From NCBI GenBank assembly GCA_007694005.1, contig RECN01000071.1, forward strand, positions 1-64,000: a stretch of 64,000 nucleotides of DNA. Reading direction: 5' to 3'. Both the position numbers and the translations under genes were made by a program. The notes beneath the pieces were generated by a model. The model saw nothing but the letters and a program-made list of their open reading frames with translations, was not told the DNA's origin and did no database searches. Origin of the DNA: Spirochaetaceae bacterium. GTDB taxonomy: Bacteria; Spirochaetota; Spirochaetia; DSM-27196; SKKC01. This document shows, piece by piece, positions 39,246 through 48,886 of the stretch (its first letter is position 1; each line of letters starts with the position of its first letter).

Positions 39246-39806
39246 ATGTCGAGACAGAAAGAAGTCGTGTACTGCCATACCTATCATTCTCCCCTGGGCG
39301 ATCTTTACCTCGCCGTCGATCGCCGGGGGCGCGTCCTCAGGGTCAGTTTTGTCGAGTTTCTGCCCTGGGCACCACATCTTGATTTCGAGACAAACAAGTA
39401 CGCCTGCGGAGAGCTTGAGCTCCAGCTCGATGAGTATTTCCAGGGTTTACGAACCGCGTTTTCGCTGGAAACACGGGTCGATGGCACTGAGTTTCAACAG
39501 TCTGTCTGGAAAAAACTCTGTAAACTACCCTACGGTTCAACAACGACCTACAGCGAACTGGCAGCGCGTATCGGTCGTAGCCGGGCTGCACGGGCTGTCG
39601 GTAACGCCATGGCAGAGAATCCGATCTGCATTCTCATCCCCTGCCACCGGGTTCTACCAACGAGCGGTGGCATAGGAAAATACGGAGCCCGGCATCTGCC
39701 TCTTGAAATCGGACGCGACCGGAAGCGGTACCTGCTTTCGCTGGAGCGGCAGTCGAACAGCGACTCGCTTGATCTGTTTGCGGCTGCCTCGGAGGCCATC
39801 GCCTGA
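39246..39806 (+). CDS. ogt: methylated-DNA--protein-cysteine methyltransferase
   Basis: FQQSVWKKLCKLPYGSTTTYSELAARIGRSRAARAVGNAMAENPICILIPCHRVLPTSGGIGKYG with PCHRV active site. Confidence 0.92.
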   Translation: MSRQKEVVYCHTYHSPLGDLYLAVDRRGRVLRVSFVEFLPWAPHLDFETNKYACGELELQLDEYFQGLRTAFSLETRVDGTEFQQSVWKKLCKLPYGSTTTYSELAARIGRSRAARAVGNAMAENPICILIPCHRVLPTSGGIGKYGARHLPLEIGRDRKRYLLSLERQSNSDSLDLFAAASEAIA

Positions 39807-39816
39807 AACGGCTATT

Positions 39817-41391
39817 TTACTGTTTCATGGTCAGCTGCAGGAGCTGCATAAAGAAATAGACGGTGCGGTAGACCGACGCCATGCGTTCGTCTATGGATGT
39901 TTCCGAGTAGGTTTCTACCTCTTTCCAGTTCATCAGAAGCTCTGGTTTTTTCTTCTTCCGATCTTCAATAGCAAGTTTCAGCGTCTTCCCGATGGAAATA
40001 AGATGCTGCCCGGACTCGTTGATCAAGCGCTTCGCGTGTGCATCGATCTCCTCAACAATTGTGGCAACAACTTTCTGAGACGCCTTGTCGCGCTCCGATG
40101 ACCGCCCGATCGCTTTTTTGAGCTTCATACCGAGCTCGCCCTCGTCGGACAGGCTGTCGTCAAACTGCACGATTTTCGCGGATAAATCCATGAGGCTGTG
40201 AAAGCAGTCGCTCAGCTGCTGACTCGCAAGCGGCTCGGTCCACTTTCCCCGAATGACCAGCAGATCCTGCAACTCCCGGACGTCTTTCTTGAAGTAGTCG
40301 ATCAGAAAGGCTTTGAGATAGTTGAACGCGTCCAGATAGACGAAACCTGTGCCGACGCGAGGGCCAAGCGTTACGTTTGCCTTGTCCGTATAGAATTTCG
40401 CGCGGCTGACCGCGGTCTTTCCAAAAACCTCCTGACAGAGCCGCTCGATTTTCCTGTTTCGTTTTTCCAGCGAGATCTGCCGTAAATGTGCTTCTGCCTG
40501 TATCTTCAGTTTTTCCAGGTAGGGTTCAAGAATCCGATGCCTGCCGGTGGTAATGGTGGGCTCATAATACGGATCCCCGTCGGCCAGTCGCACGACCTGT
40601 GCAAGAACGTCCGACTTTCGCACATTCGCCAGCATGACCACGAGCTTCTTCCACGCTTTACGGTCTATGACGTCAACAGCACGATACTGCTGAAGAACAT
40701 CGAGGACATCGCCCCAGTCGGATTCGAGCTCAAGGGACAGGAAAATCTCAAGAAAATCCTTGATATCATCGCTGACATACGAGGCATTAATCGGCTCGAA
40801 CTTCGGTTGAAGATCGAAACTGTCCTCACCGATCGACGCATCAAACTTTCGCAGAACGAAATAGTAGTCGAACAGGACAAAGTCAAGGAACTGCCGCAGC
40901 AGTGTATACGTCCTGTTTGTGCGCTCGACCGACTGTGAGTCAAAGGACGTGTAGAACTGCTGCATAGCCGCTTTGATTCTGGCTACCACCTGTTTCGGAT
41001 CTTCTTTCTCCGCCAGTTCCCTGATCGTTTCCTCGGTGAATGCGTCACGGAAGCGTTGCTGTTCCTCAGTGAAGAAATGCTCTACAACCAGGTCCCGAAG
41101 GCCCTGACTGTCACGGGCGTTCTGAAGCAGACTTCGAGCCGGCCCGATGACGGCATAGATATCAAAAAAAAACTTCGCGAGACCGGGCATCGCGAGATCG
41201 CCCCTGGCGCGATAGAACTTGTATTTACTCCGGCCGAGTTCCTTCCCGATCTGCTTGAGCTGACGCTTCCGCTGCCGCTCGGGGTTGTTACCTCCGAACA
41301 CAATCGAAAGAAGTTTCTCCAGGATATTTTCGTTTTCGTCGGACACCGAATCAGAACCTGCATCGGTGGCCTTTCGGGTGCTCTCGGCCAT
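39817..41391 (-). CDS. conserved hypothetical protein, possibly spirochaete-restricted
   Basis: 524-aa ORF, largely helical/charged, no recognised catalytic motif; continuous and clearly coding. Confidence 0.75.
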   Translation of the reverse strand: MAESTRKATDAGSDSVSDENENILEKLLSIVFGGNNPERQRKRQLKQIGKELGRSKYKFYRARGDLAMPGLAKFFFDIYAVIGPARSLLQNARDSQGLRDLVVEHFFTEEQQRFRDAFTEETIRELAEKEDPKQVVARIKAAMQQFYTSFDSQSVERTNRTYTLLRQFLDFVLFDYYFVLRKFDASIGEDSFDLQPKFEPINASYVSDDIKDFLEIFLSLELESDWGDVLDVLQQYRAVDVIDRKAWKKLVVMLANVRKSDVLAQVVRLADGDPYYEPTITTGRHRILEPYLEKLKIQAEAHLRQISLEKRNRKIERLCQEVFGKTAVSRAKFYTDKANVTLGPRVGTGFVYLDAFNYLKAFLIDYFKKDVRELQDLLVIRGKWTEPLASQQLSDCFHSLMDLSAKIVQFDDSLSDEGELGMKLKKAIGRSSERDKASQKVVATIVEEIDAHAKRLINESGQHLISIGKTLKLAIEDRKKKKPELLMNWKEVETYSETSIDERMASVYRTVYFFMQLLQLTMKQ

Positions 41392-41508
41392 ACCGGCATA
41401 GAGTACGCGTGGATACCGGCAACGTCAAGTTCTTAGAGGTATTGGACAATTAAAAACGCGGCTCTCGTATTGCCGCAGCTCGCTTGTACACGATATGGTT
41501 GTGCAACT

Positions 41509-42807
41509 ATGAATCAACTCGCACGAGAACTCAACGCACTGCTTGAAGGTACGGTTATCGGCCGCGTATTGAGCGAGTACGGCCTGCGCTCATATTTCCC
41601 GAAAGGCATCGTCGCCCAGGCTTCAGAGGCCGGGGTTAAGGCAACACGCTTCAACGCGACCGTTGGTATGGCCTACGCCGGTGGCAAGCCCATCCTCACC
41701 GAGACCGCCTCGAAACAGATACCCGGATTCTCCGCAAAGGAATCTGTTGCCTATTCGCCGACGGCCGGCATTGCGGATCTGAGGACACAATGGGAGTCCG
41801 AGATCCGGCGCAAGAACCCCTCGCTCGCCGATACCCCGATGCTGAAACCCGTGCTCACGTCCGGGCTGACCAACGGTATTTTCCAGCTCGGCGAACTGTT
41901 CGTTGACCCCGATGATCGTATCATCATGCCGGACCTGTTCTGGGGCAACTACCGCCTCATGCTCGAAACCCGCCGGGAAGCACGCATCGTGACCTTTCCG
42001 TTTTTCGATGAATCGAATGCGTTCAATACCGAAGGGTTCCGTGCAGCGTGTGAGAAAAACCGGAGCGCCGGGAAGCTCATGGTTCTGCTGAACTTCCCGA
42101 ACAACCCGGCCGGATACGCCCCGACACAGAAAGAGACCGAAAGCATCATCAAAGTGCTCTACGATCTTGCCGAAGAAGGCACGGACCTGATCGTCGTAAC
42201 CGACGATGCATACTTCGGCCTGTACTATCAGACCGATGTGTATCAGGAATCGCTTTTCGCACGCTGCGCGAATCTGCACGAGCGGATCCTCGCGTGCAAG
42301 GTCGACGGCGCCACGAAGGAAGAGTACCTCTGGGGCCTGAGGCTCGGGTTCATTACCATTGCGGCACAGGGCCTGACGGCTGCTCACTACGACGCATTCG
42401 AGAAGAAACTCACCGGGAGCATCAGGGCTTCGGTTTCGAACGGCAATACGCTCGGGCAGAATATTCTGCTCCGCATGCTTGTTGATCCGGACTGGCAGGA
42501 AGAAAAACGAAGGATCTACGAAGACATGCACGCACGTTTTGATACGGTGCAGTCGATCATCGCGAAGTACAAGGGGCCTCTGCAGGCACTCCCCTGCAAC
42601 GCGGGCTATTTTATGAGCTTCGATTGTGGAGACCTCGATGCGGAACAGATACGGATCGCCCTTCTTGAGCGCGGTATCGGAACGATTTCGATACAGAATC
42701 GCTATCTGAGAGTTGCCTTCGCGAGTGTTGACAACCACGATCTTCCCACGCTGTACGGTGAAATATTCGATGTTGTTGAAGCGATTTCGCAAGAACAGAC
42801 GCACTGA
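41509..42807 (+). CDS. class I/II pyridoxal-phosphate aminotransferase
   Basis: FPNNPAGYAPTQKETESIIKVLYDLAEEGTDLIVVTDDAYFGLYYQ; start trimmed to MNQLARELN. Confidence 0.85.
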   Translation: MNQLARELNALLEGTVIGRVLSEYGLRSYFPKGIVAQASEAGVKATRFNATVGMAYAGGKPILTETASKQIPGFSAKESVAYSPTAGIADLRTQWESEIRRKNPSLADTPMLKPVLTSGLTNGIFQLGELFVDPDDRIIMPDLFWGNYRLMLETRREARIVTFPFFDESNAFNTEGFRAACEKNRSAGKLMVLLNFPNNPAGYAPTQKETESIIKVLYDLAEEGTDLIVVTDDAYFGLYYQTDVYQESLFARCANLHERILACKVDGATKEEYLWGLRLGFITIAAQGLTAAHYDAFEKKLTGSIRASVSNGNTLGQNILLRMLVDPDWQEEKRRIYEDMHARFDTVQSIIAKYKGPLQALPCNAGYFMSFDCGDLDAEQIRIALLERGIGTISIQNRYLRVAFASVDNHDLPTLYGEIFDVVEAISQEQTH

Positions 42808-44056
42808 CCGCTTTCGGCCCTTCGTTCTCGCTGTCCTGTTCGTAACGATTCTTGCCGGCTGCGCGGACGAGCCGGTATCCCGTGTGCGAATCTGGACGGA
42901 TATGCCCGAGATGCTCGACTATGCAATCCTGTTCAACCAGCAGCAGGATACCTTTACCGTCGAGGTCGAATCGCGCAGACAGCTGCTCAGCACCCTGCAG
43001 GACAGCGATGCCACACCCGATCTTGTCATCGGAAGACATCTGAATCAGGCCGCAGCCGAGGAGCTTTTCGCCGAGATAGGATCAGTCGTCGCCGCTTCGG
43101 GGGGACCACAGCAGTTCTATCCCGGGTTTCTCGCCATGGGGCGATTCGGAAACGTACAACGCCTGCTCCCGGTATCGTTCGATCTGCCGGCGGTGGTGTT
43201 TACCGATGCGATTACACCTGACCCCGAGTTCAGGCTGTATCTCGAGCTGGATGACATTCGGGATGCGGCTGCTGCCTTCAACGAACCGGGCTCCGCCGGA
43301 ACGGGACGCATGGGATACTCGCCGCTGTGGGACGACGATTTCACCCGGGTGCTCGCAGATGCCTACCGGGTCGCGTTTCGTCAGGGGCCCGGCGGTGGAA
43401 TACTCTGGAGCAGTGAACCGCTCCGGGACGCGCTTTCCTTTGCCGGTGAGTGGGTCGTTGAGCTGAACGAAGGGCCCGAACGTTCGGATGATTTCCACAG
43501 ACGTTACCTGACGCGACCGCGCGTTGATCTCGTGAACGACGGTCGCATAGGCTTCGCGTTTACTACCGGACAGGACTTTTTCGGAAGCAGCAATGCCGAG
43601 CGGCCGAACCTGAATCTGCGATGGGTAGCGCGTGACGGCGTCATCTCAGTCCCCGACTCCCTTGTCATGGCAGGAATTCCGGAACGCGCGCTTAACAGTG
43701 CCGGCGCCAGGGCATTTATACGCTGGCTGCTGAACCGCGAAACACAGCACGAACTGCTTGAGGCAGCCGCCGTGTCGGATCACGGTTCCCCGGGTATTGC
43801 AGGCGGATTCAGCTCCATCGTCAGAGTCAACGAACGCGACCTGCTCGAACTACATCCCTACATGCTCGGTCGCATACCGCCAGCATCCACACTCCGATGG
43901 CCCGCGAGATATCCGCAGATGTGGCCGAGAATGCGCGATGAAGCGGTGATACCATGGATGCAGGAGCAGATCCGCCTCGGAGAATACACCGGATCGCCGG
44001 AAAACCGCATTCAGACCTGGCTCAGACAGCAGGAACGACCATCCAGTCGCAATTAG
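42770..44056 (+). CDS. lipoprotein, extracellular solute-binding protein-like
   Basis: Lipobox-like VLFVTILAGCADE; VRIWTDMPEMLDYAILFNQQQDTFTVEVE; overlaps the aminotransferase by 38 bp. Confidence 0.75.
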   Translation: MLLKRFRKNRRTDRFRPFVLAVLFVTILAGCADEPVSRVRIWTDMPEMLDYAILFNQQQDTFTVEVESRRQLLSTLQDSDATPDLVIGRHLNQAAAEELFAEIGSVVAASGGPQQFYPGFLAMGRFGNVQRLLPVSFDLPAVVFTDAITPDPEFRLYLELDDIRDAAAAFNEPGSAGTGRMGYSPLWDDDFTRVLADAYRVAFRQGPGGGILWSSEPLRDALSFAGEWVVELNEGPERSDDFHRRYLTRPRVDLVNDGRIGFAFTTGQDFFGSSNAERPNLNLRWVARDGVISVPDSLVMAGIPERALNSAGARAFIRWLLNRETQHELLEAAAVSDHGSPGIAGGFSSIVRVNERDLLELHPYMLGRIPPASTLRWPARYPQMWPRMRDEAVIPWMQEQIRLGEYTGSPENRIQTWLRQQERPSSRN

Positions 44057-44075
44057 CCCCTATCGGGCTAAATTT
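44053..44075. terminator. short hairpin after the lipoprotein gene
   Basis: TTAGCCC-ctatc-GGGCTAA-ATTT. Confidence 0.5.
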
Positions 44076-44077
44076 CG

Positions 44078-44106
44078 TTGACATCGAGAAATATAGCATT
44101 TACCAT
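44078..44106 (+). promoter_or_regulatory. strong sigma70-type promoter for the ABC ATPase gene
   Basis: TTGACA - 17 bp - TACCAT. Confidence 0.75.
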
Positions 44107-44142
44107 CGGAAATACTAATATAACGCCGAATGGGGGTATTCC

Positions 44143-45264
44143 ATGGCAAACGTTGAGTTGAAGAACATCAACAAAATTTATGAAGGTAATGTTCAGGCGG
44201 TTAAAGACGCGAATATTACCGTTAAGGACAAGGAATTTGTCGTTCTCGTCGGTCCATCGGGCTGCGGTAAGACGACTACGCTTCGCATGGTTGCAGGTCT
44301 CGAAGACATAACTTCGGGCGAGCTCATCATCGACGGCAAACTCGTTAACGACGTTCCGCCGAAAGACCGCGACATCGCAATGGTCTTTCAGAACTACGCG
44401 CTGTATCCGCACATGAGCGTGTACGACAACATGGCTTTCGGTCTGAAGATCCGCAAGTTCTCCAAGGACGAGATCAAAAAGCGTGTTGACGAAGCTGCCC
44501 GTATTCTTGACATCGAACAGCTTCTTGAGCGCAAGCCCAAGGCACTCAGTGGTGGTCAGCGACAGCGCGTTGCAGTCGGACGGGCCATAGTGCGAAAGCC
44601 GAAGGTCTTCCTTTTCGACGAGCCGCTGTCAAACCTCGACGCGAAGCTTCGCGTACAGATGCGTGCAGAGATCTCGAGCCTTCACAACCGTCTGCAGGCG
44701 ACCATGCTCTATGTTACGCACGACCAGGTCGAAGCCATGACCATGGGTGACAAGATCGTCGTCATGAAAGACGGGCTTATTCAGCAGATCGGTGATCCGC
44801 TGACGCTGTACAACAACCCGGTCAACCGCTTCGTAGCAGGATTCATCGGATCACCTCCGATGAACTTCATGAGCGTGAAGATCACCGAAGAAGGCGGCAA
44901 GACCTGGATCGACGAAGGTAACTTCAAGATGATGATTCAGGGTGAGCTCGCCAGCATCGCCAAGGACTACATTGGCAAGGACCTTATCTTCGGCATCCGA
45001 CCCGAGGACGTGAAGTACGACCAGAAAGCTAAAGACGGTACGTACATTCCGGCTACGGTCGAAGTCGTTGAGCCGCTCGGTGCAGAGACGCACCTCTTCC
45101 TGAACACCGGCAATCACAACTTCGTCGGACGCGTCGAGCCTTCGATCATTCTGTCTGTCGGCGACCAGGGCAAGTTCGTCCCGGATTTCTCCAAGGTAAC
45201 GTTCTTCGATCCGGAAACCGAACAGAGTCTCCGTGCAGTCGCAGACATTCCGGTAGAGATCTGA
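44143..45264 (+). CDS. sugar ABC transporter ATP-binding protein (MalK/UgpC/MsmX type)
   Basis: [98 protein letters not shown]-terminal TOBE region. Confidence 0.94.
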   Translation: MANVELKNINKIYEGNVQAVKDANITVKDKEFVVLVGPSGCGKTTTLRMVAGLEDITSGELIIDGKLVNDVPPKDRDIAMVFQNYALYPHMSVYDNMAFGLKIRKFSKDEIKKRVDEAARILDIEQLLERKPKALSGGQRQRVAVGRAIVRKPKVFLFDEPLSNLDAKLRVQMRAEISSLHNRLQATMLYVTHDQVEAMTMGDKIVVMKDGLIQQIGDPLTLYNNPVNRFVAGFIGSPPMNFMSVKITEEGGKTWIDEGNFKMMIQGELASIAKDYIGKDLIFGIRPEDVKYDQKAKDGTYIPATVEVVEPLGAETHLFLNTGNHNFVGRVEPSIILSVGDQGKFVPDFSKVTFFDPETEQSLRAVADIPVEI

Positions 45265-45295
45265 TTCAGATCGCTTCGAATCCATAATCAGGATA

Positions 45296-45327
45296 AGCCG
45301 ATCCCTTACGGGGGGTCGGCTTTTTTT
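45296..45327 (+). terminator. Rho-independent terminator after the ABC ATPase gene
   Basis: GCCGATCCC-ttacggg-GGGTCGGC-TTTTTTT. Confidence 0.9.
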
Positions 45328-45392
45328 GTGTCAGCTTGGAGCGATTGGACAGATTGCGGCGACGGCCGGATCACCGTATACTCTAGCCCTCT

Positions 45393-47189
45393 ATGTCATC
45401 CTTCAGTTTTGATTTCCGGGAACAGATACAGGCAGCGCTTCAGGAACTCATTGTGCAGTCTGAAAGCTCGTATCTCAGAATCGGGCACAATTTTCCGCGA
45501 CTTCTGAAAGAAATGGACCTCGGACTCGCAGGCAGCAGCGAGATTACAACCACGCTGAAGGGCGATAACGGGTGTGGTGAAACCACAGCCCGCGAATGCC
45601 TGAAGCGTGCGATCTCGGACGTGAGAGAACTGATACAGGACGCCTCCGCCGGTTTCGGCGAAATGAGAGCAAAAGACCAGGAAAGCTTCGCGCAACTGCA
45701 CGATGCCCTGGAAAGTCTGAAGAGTCTCGACAGCAACATACACGAAATCAAGGAAGACTCCATCGAAATGGAGATCATCTCGATTAACGCGATGACCGCG
45801 AGCATCAAGGCCGGAACCGCGGGGAAGGCGTTTTCGTTCATTACCGAAGAGCTCAAGCGCCTCGCAGAACGAACGATCGCACTGAGCGAGGAAATCAACG
45901 AACGTGGCCGGCACCTCCGCAGTGTCTTCGAGACCTATCGCAGCAACATGGAGCAGTCCGCACAGAAGCAGGAAGATGTCTTCAGCACCGCCGGTGACCG
46001 ACTCGAGGAGAGCTTTTCATTGCTGCAGAACGGGATAGGAGAGGTGGTTGCGCGACTCGGGGACATCAGCGCCGGTGCCACAGAGGTCAGGAAACCGCTG
46101 CAGCGCATCATGGAAGAAGTGCAGCTTCACGACATAATCAAACAGTCCATAGACCACGTACTGATCTCCCTGCGGGAACTTACCGACATAACGACGCTCA
46201 CCAGCGACGAGGCCGCGCTGGATGAGCTCACGTTTTTCATGCAGCTCCCCGACCTGTGCAACGACATTCTGACCGACGTGCGCTCGAAGCTGCTTGAAAG
46301 CGTCGCGGTGTTCCGGCAGGAGTCTCACCGCGCGACTGAGATCATCGAGAACACGGAGAAGGAACGCAGCGCGTACGTGCACAGATTTCTCGACGGGAAC
46401 TCGCGTGACGAGGGCTCGGTACAGCACCTCTACGATCTGGCGCTGCGGCGGCTGCAACGTCTGGTCGACGACCTCGACGCCAGTCTCAGCGAGAAGCGGC
46501 GGGTCGCCGAACGCTCAAAGGTCCTGACGAAAGATGTTCTGCGGCTGTCGGAGGGCTTTCGCACCTTCCGCGTACTTCTGAACCGGTTTCGCAGCGTGGA
46601 TATACACAGCCGCATAGAGGTTGCAAAGCAGAGCGTCCTGCAGAACATGAGCGCCACCGTGGACGAAATGACTGCGCTGATTGCGAGAATTGAGGCCGAC
46701 GTACAGAACGGCGTAGACACGACATCCTCGTTTATGGCGGTCGCCGAACGGGTCCTCGGGGATTTCGGCGTAATCCTGACCGAAGAATCACACATGGTCC
46801 ATGTGTTTGCGAGCCGGATTCGCGCCTGCTACGACCGCTTTCAGGACGCCCGCAGACTACTCATGCAGAGCGTGAGCGACTACGAAGTGTTCACCAATGA
46901 CTTTCTCTCGCTCTTCGAAGAGTCAAAACGGGACTACACGAAACTGGAATCTCTTGCAGAGGAGATTGAGCGCGTGCGCAGTTCGCTGTTGAGCGTCCGC
47001 GATCAGGCCGCCTCAGAACGAAAACGCATCCTGCAGCGAAACGGCCTCTCGGAATGGAACATTGAGAGCGAACGCCTGCAGTCGATCATCGCACGATTCA
47101 CTATATTTACCCATAAGGAAACCGCCGGGAAACTCGCGGGGCTTGAAATTGAAGAAGGAATCGGCTCGGGAGACATTACGTTCTTCTAG
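45393..47189 (+). CDS. cytoplasmic MCP-like (methyl-accepting chemotaxis-type) coiled-coil protein
   Basis: IEMEIISINAMTASIKAGTAGKAFSFITEELKRLAERTIALSEEINE resembles the MCP hairpin region; no TM segment; followed by cheD. Confidence 0.7.
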   Translation: MSSFSFDFREQIQAALQELIVQSESSYLRIGHNFPRLLKEMDLGLAGSSEITTTLKGDNGCGETTARECLKRAISDVRELIQDASAGFGEMRAKDQESFAQLHDALESLKSLDSNIHEIKEDSIEMEIISINAMTASIKAGTAGKAFSFITEELKRLAERTIALSEEINERGRHLRSVFETYRSNMEQSAQKQEDVFSTAGDRLEESFSLLQNGIGEVVARLGDISAGATEVRKPLQRIMEEVQLHDIIKQSIDHVLISLRELTDITTLTSDEAALDELTFFMQLPDLCNDILTDVRSKLLESVAVFRQESHRATEIIENTEKERSAYVHRFLDGNSRDEGSVQHLYDLALRRLQRLVDDLDASLSEKRRVAERSKVLTKDVLRLSEGFRTFRVLLNRFRSVDIHSRIEVAKQSVLQNMSATVDEMTALIARIEADVQNGVDTTSSFMAVAERVLGDFGVILTEESHMVHVFASRIRACYDRFQDARRLLMQSVSDYEVFTNDFLSLFEESKRDYTKLESLAEEIERVRSSLLSVRDQAASERKRILQRNGLSEWNIESERLQSIIARFTIFTHKETAGKLAGLEIEEGIGSGDITFF

Positions 47190-47212
47190 ATCCAGTACAG
47201 GTAAAATCGCCC

Positions 47213-47803
47213 GTGTTCACACATCTGCACTCGAAGTTCGGCAAACGCATGATCACCATACATCCGGGAGAGTTCTATGTATCGGGTGATGATGAAATCA
47301 TTGCCACGGTACTCGGCAGCTGCATTGCAGTCGCTATGTACGATCGCATCTCGGGCTACGGCGGGCTGAACCACTTCATGCTTCCGGGTAATCTCGACCG
47401 CCCGGACAACTATCTGAGCGGCAGCGGCAAGTACGGAATGTTTGCGATGGAGCTTCTGATCAACGGGCTCCTGAAAGCTGGGTGTGACCGGAAGCGCCTG
47501 CGGGCAAAGGTCTTCGGAGGCGGTTCGGTCCTTCGTTCAAAGCCGGCAACCAACGGCCTCACCATCCCCCAGAGTAACATCGACTTTGCCCTCGGATTCC
47601 TGAAAGCCGAAGGTATACAGATAGAGTCGCAGGACGTCGGTGGCACCACCGCACGAAAGGTTCTTTTCTTTCCGAAGACGACGAAGATCCTCCTGAAGCG
47701 TTTCGCCGGCTCGGTGAAAACCGAAGTCGAACACGAGGAAGAACAGTACCTCGCCAAACTGCAGACGATACGCCCGAAACAGGAAGATGTAACGCTGTTC
47801 TAG
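47213..47803 (+). CDS. cheD: chemoreceptor glutamine deamidase CheD
   Basis: ITIHPGEFYVSGDDEIIATVLGSCIAVAMYDRISGYGGLNHFMLP; Cys and His active-site positions present. Confidence 0.92.
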   Translation: MFTHLHSKFGKRMITIHPGEFYVSGDDEIIATVLGSCIAVAMYDRISGYGGLNHFMLPGNLDRPDNYLSGSGKYGMFAMELLINGLLKAGCDRKRLRAKVFGGGSVLRSKPATNGLTIPQSNIDFALGFLKAEGIQIESQDVGGTTARKVLFFPKTTKILLKRFAGSVKTEVEHEEEQYLAKLQTIRPKQEDVTLF

Positions 47804-48807
47804 TCGGCAGCCTCGTAATCCGCCCCGGCGGACAGGCCGGAAATCCGCGCCTGATAGGCGAGCTCGGAGAACCGTTCGATGAACACCCCGAGACTGTCGG
47901 ATATCGACTCCTCGTGTGCGTCCCTGCCTGCGACCGGCGGACGGGCCGGAACACGCCGCATGAGGGCGTTTCGCAGCGACCCGGCTCCTTCGAGTGCAGA
48001 ATAGAGCGGAAACAGTCTGTACGCGGCCGTCAGAGCCGGCCTGAGTTCGTCGGCGCCGTAACCGGTGAGTTCCTCGACGTCCAGACCACCGCGGTCGCGT
48101 TCAAACGCATCGTCAAAGCGATCCCTGTTCCCCCGGGCCGTGTAATACAAGGACGTGAACGCTTCGAGGTCGCCCCGAATCTGTTCCCGCAGCGCGGCCG
48201 CCTGTGTAACGCCCGGGCCGACGCCGGGTACCGAAGCATGCGCATCCACCGGCACGGAGACAAAACGGGCGTGTTCGACATCGTACTGAAGTGCCCGCCG
48301 CGGAGTAGCAAACTGCGCGGGAGTCGCCACCGACTCTCTGGCGTGGGCGTCACGCATCGCGAAGGCTATTCCCTCGGAGACAGTCACGCGTACGCCTTCA
48401 GCGTGGCTCAGCTGTATCTCGCCGGACGTCCCGGTGACATCGACGGTGAGGTCAGCCGCCCTGATCGCGAAATCCGGACCGGTCTCCGGTGAACGCGCGC
48501 CGAAGGACACAGAACCGGAGAGAAGCCGCAGCACGAGAATATCATCATCAACCTGTTCGATCAGAAGCAGTGAGTCGGGCGCCAGGTGAATGACGGTCTG
48601 TCCGTGGCGCAGCTGCAGGACGCTGCCGCCTCCAATAAGATCGAAGGGCAGAAGCTCCATGCCGTCAGAACGGTCCTGCAGCCAGGGGCGAGCCTCCCGA
48701 AGCAGGAGCAGATCCCGGTCGGCATCGTAGAGTTCGAGCGCCGGGAGGGAGATTGCCGGCAGAGTCAGCAGGAGTATCGCGGTTCGGAGCAGACGGGAGC
48801 AGTACAC
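47800..48807 (-). CDS. exported FecR-domain-like protein
   Basis: Signal peptide; VIHLAPDSLLLIEQVDDDILVLRLLSGSVSFGARSPETGPDFAIRAADLTVDVTGTSGEI is FecR-like. Confidence 0.65.
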   Translation of the reverse strand: MYCSRLLRTAILLLTLPAISLPALELYDADRDLLLLREARPWLQDRSDGMELLPFDLIGGGSVLQLRHGQTVIHLAPDSLLLIEQVDDDILVLRLLSGSVSFGARSPETGPDFAIRAADLTVDVTGTSGEIQLSHAEGVRVTVSEGIAFAMRDAHARESVATPAQFATPRRALQYDVEHARFVSVPVDAHASVPGVGPGVTQAAALREQIRGDLEAFTSLYYTARGNRDRFDDAFERDRGGLDVEELTGYGADELRPALTAAYRLFPLYSALEGAGSLRNALMRRVPARPPVAGRDAHEESISDSLGVFIERFSELAYQARISGLSAGADYEAAD

Positions 48808-48886
48808 ATAACTAGAATCGGAGCGAACAGCCGTCTGCTTGAGTTTGGTTGACGCGGTGCCGAAGCCTCAGTAGCATTCGAGGACT

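Noticed and set aside
41623-42804. 393-aa minus-strand ORF
   Set aside because: Antisense to the aminotransferase.
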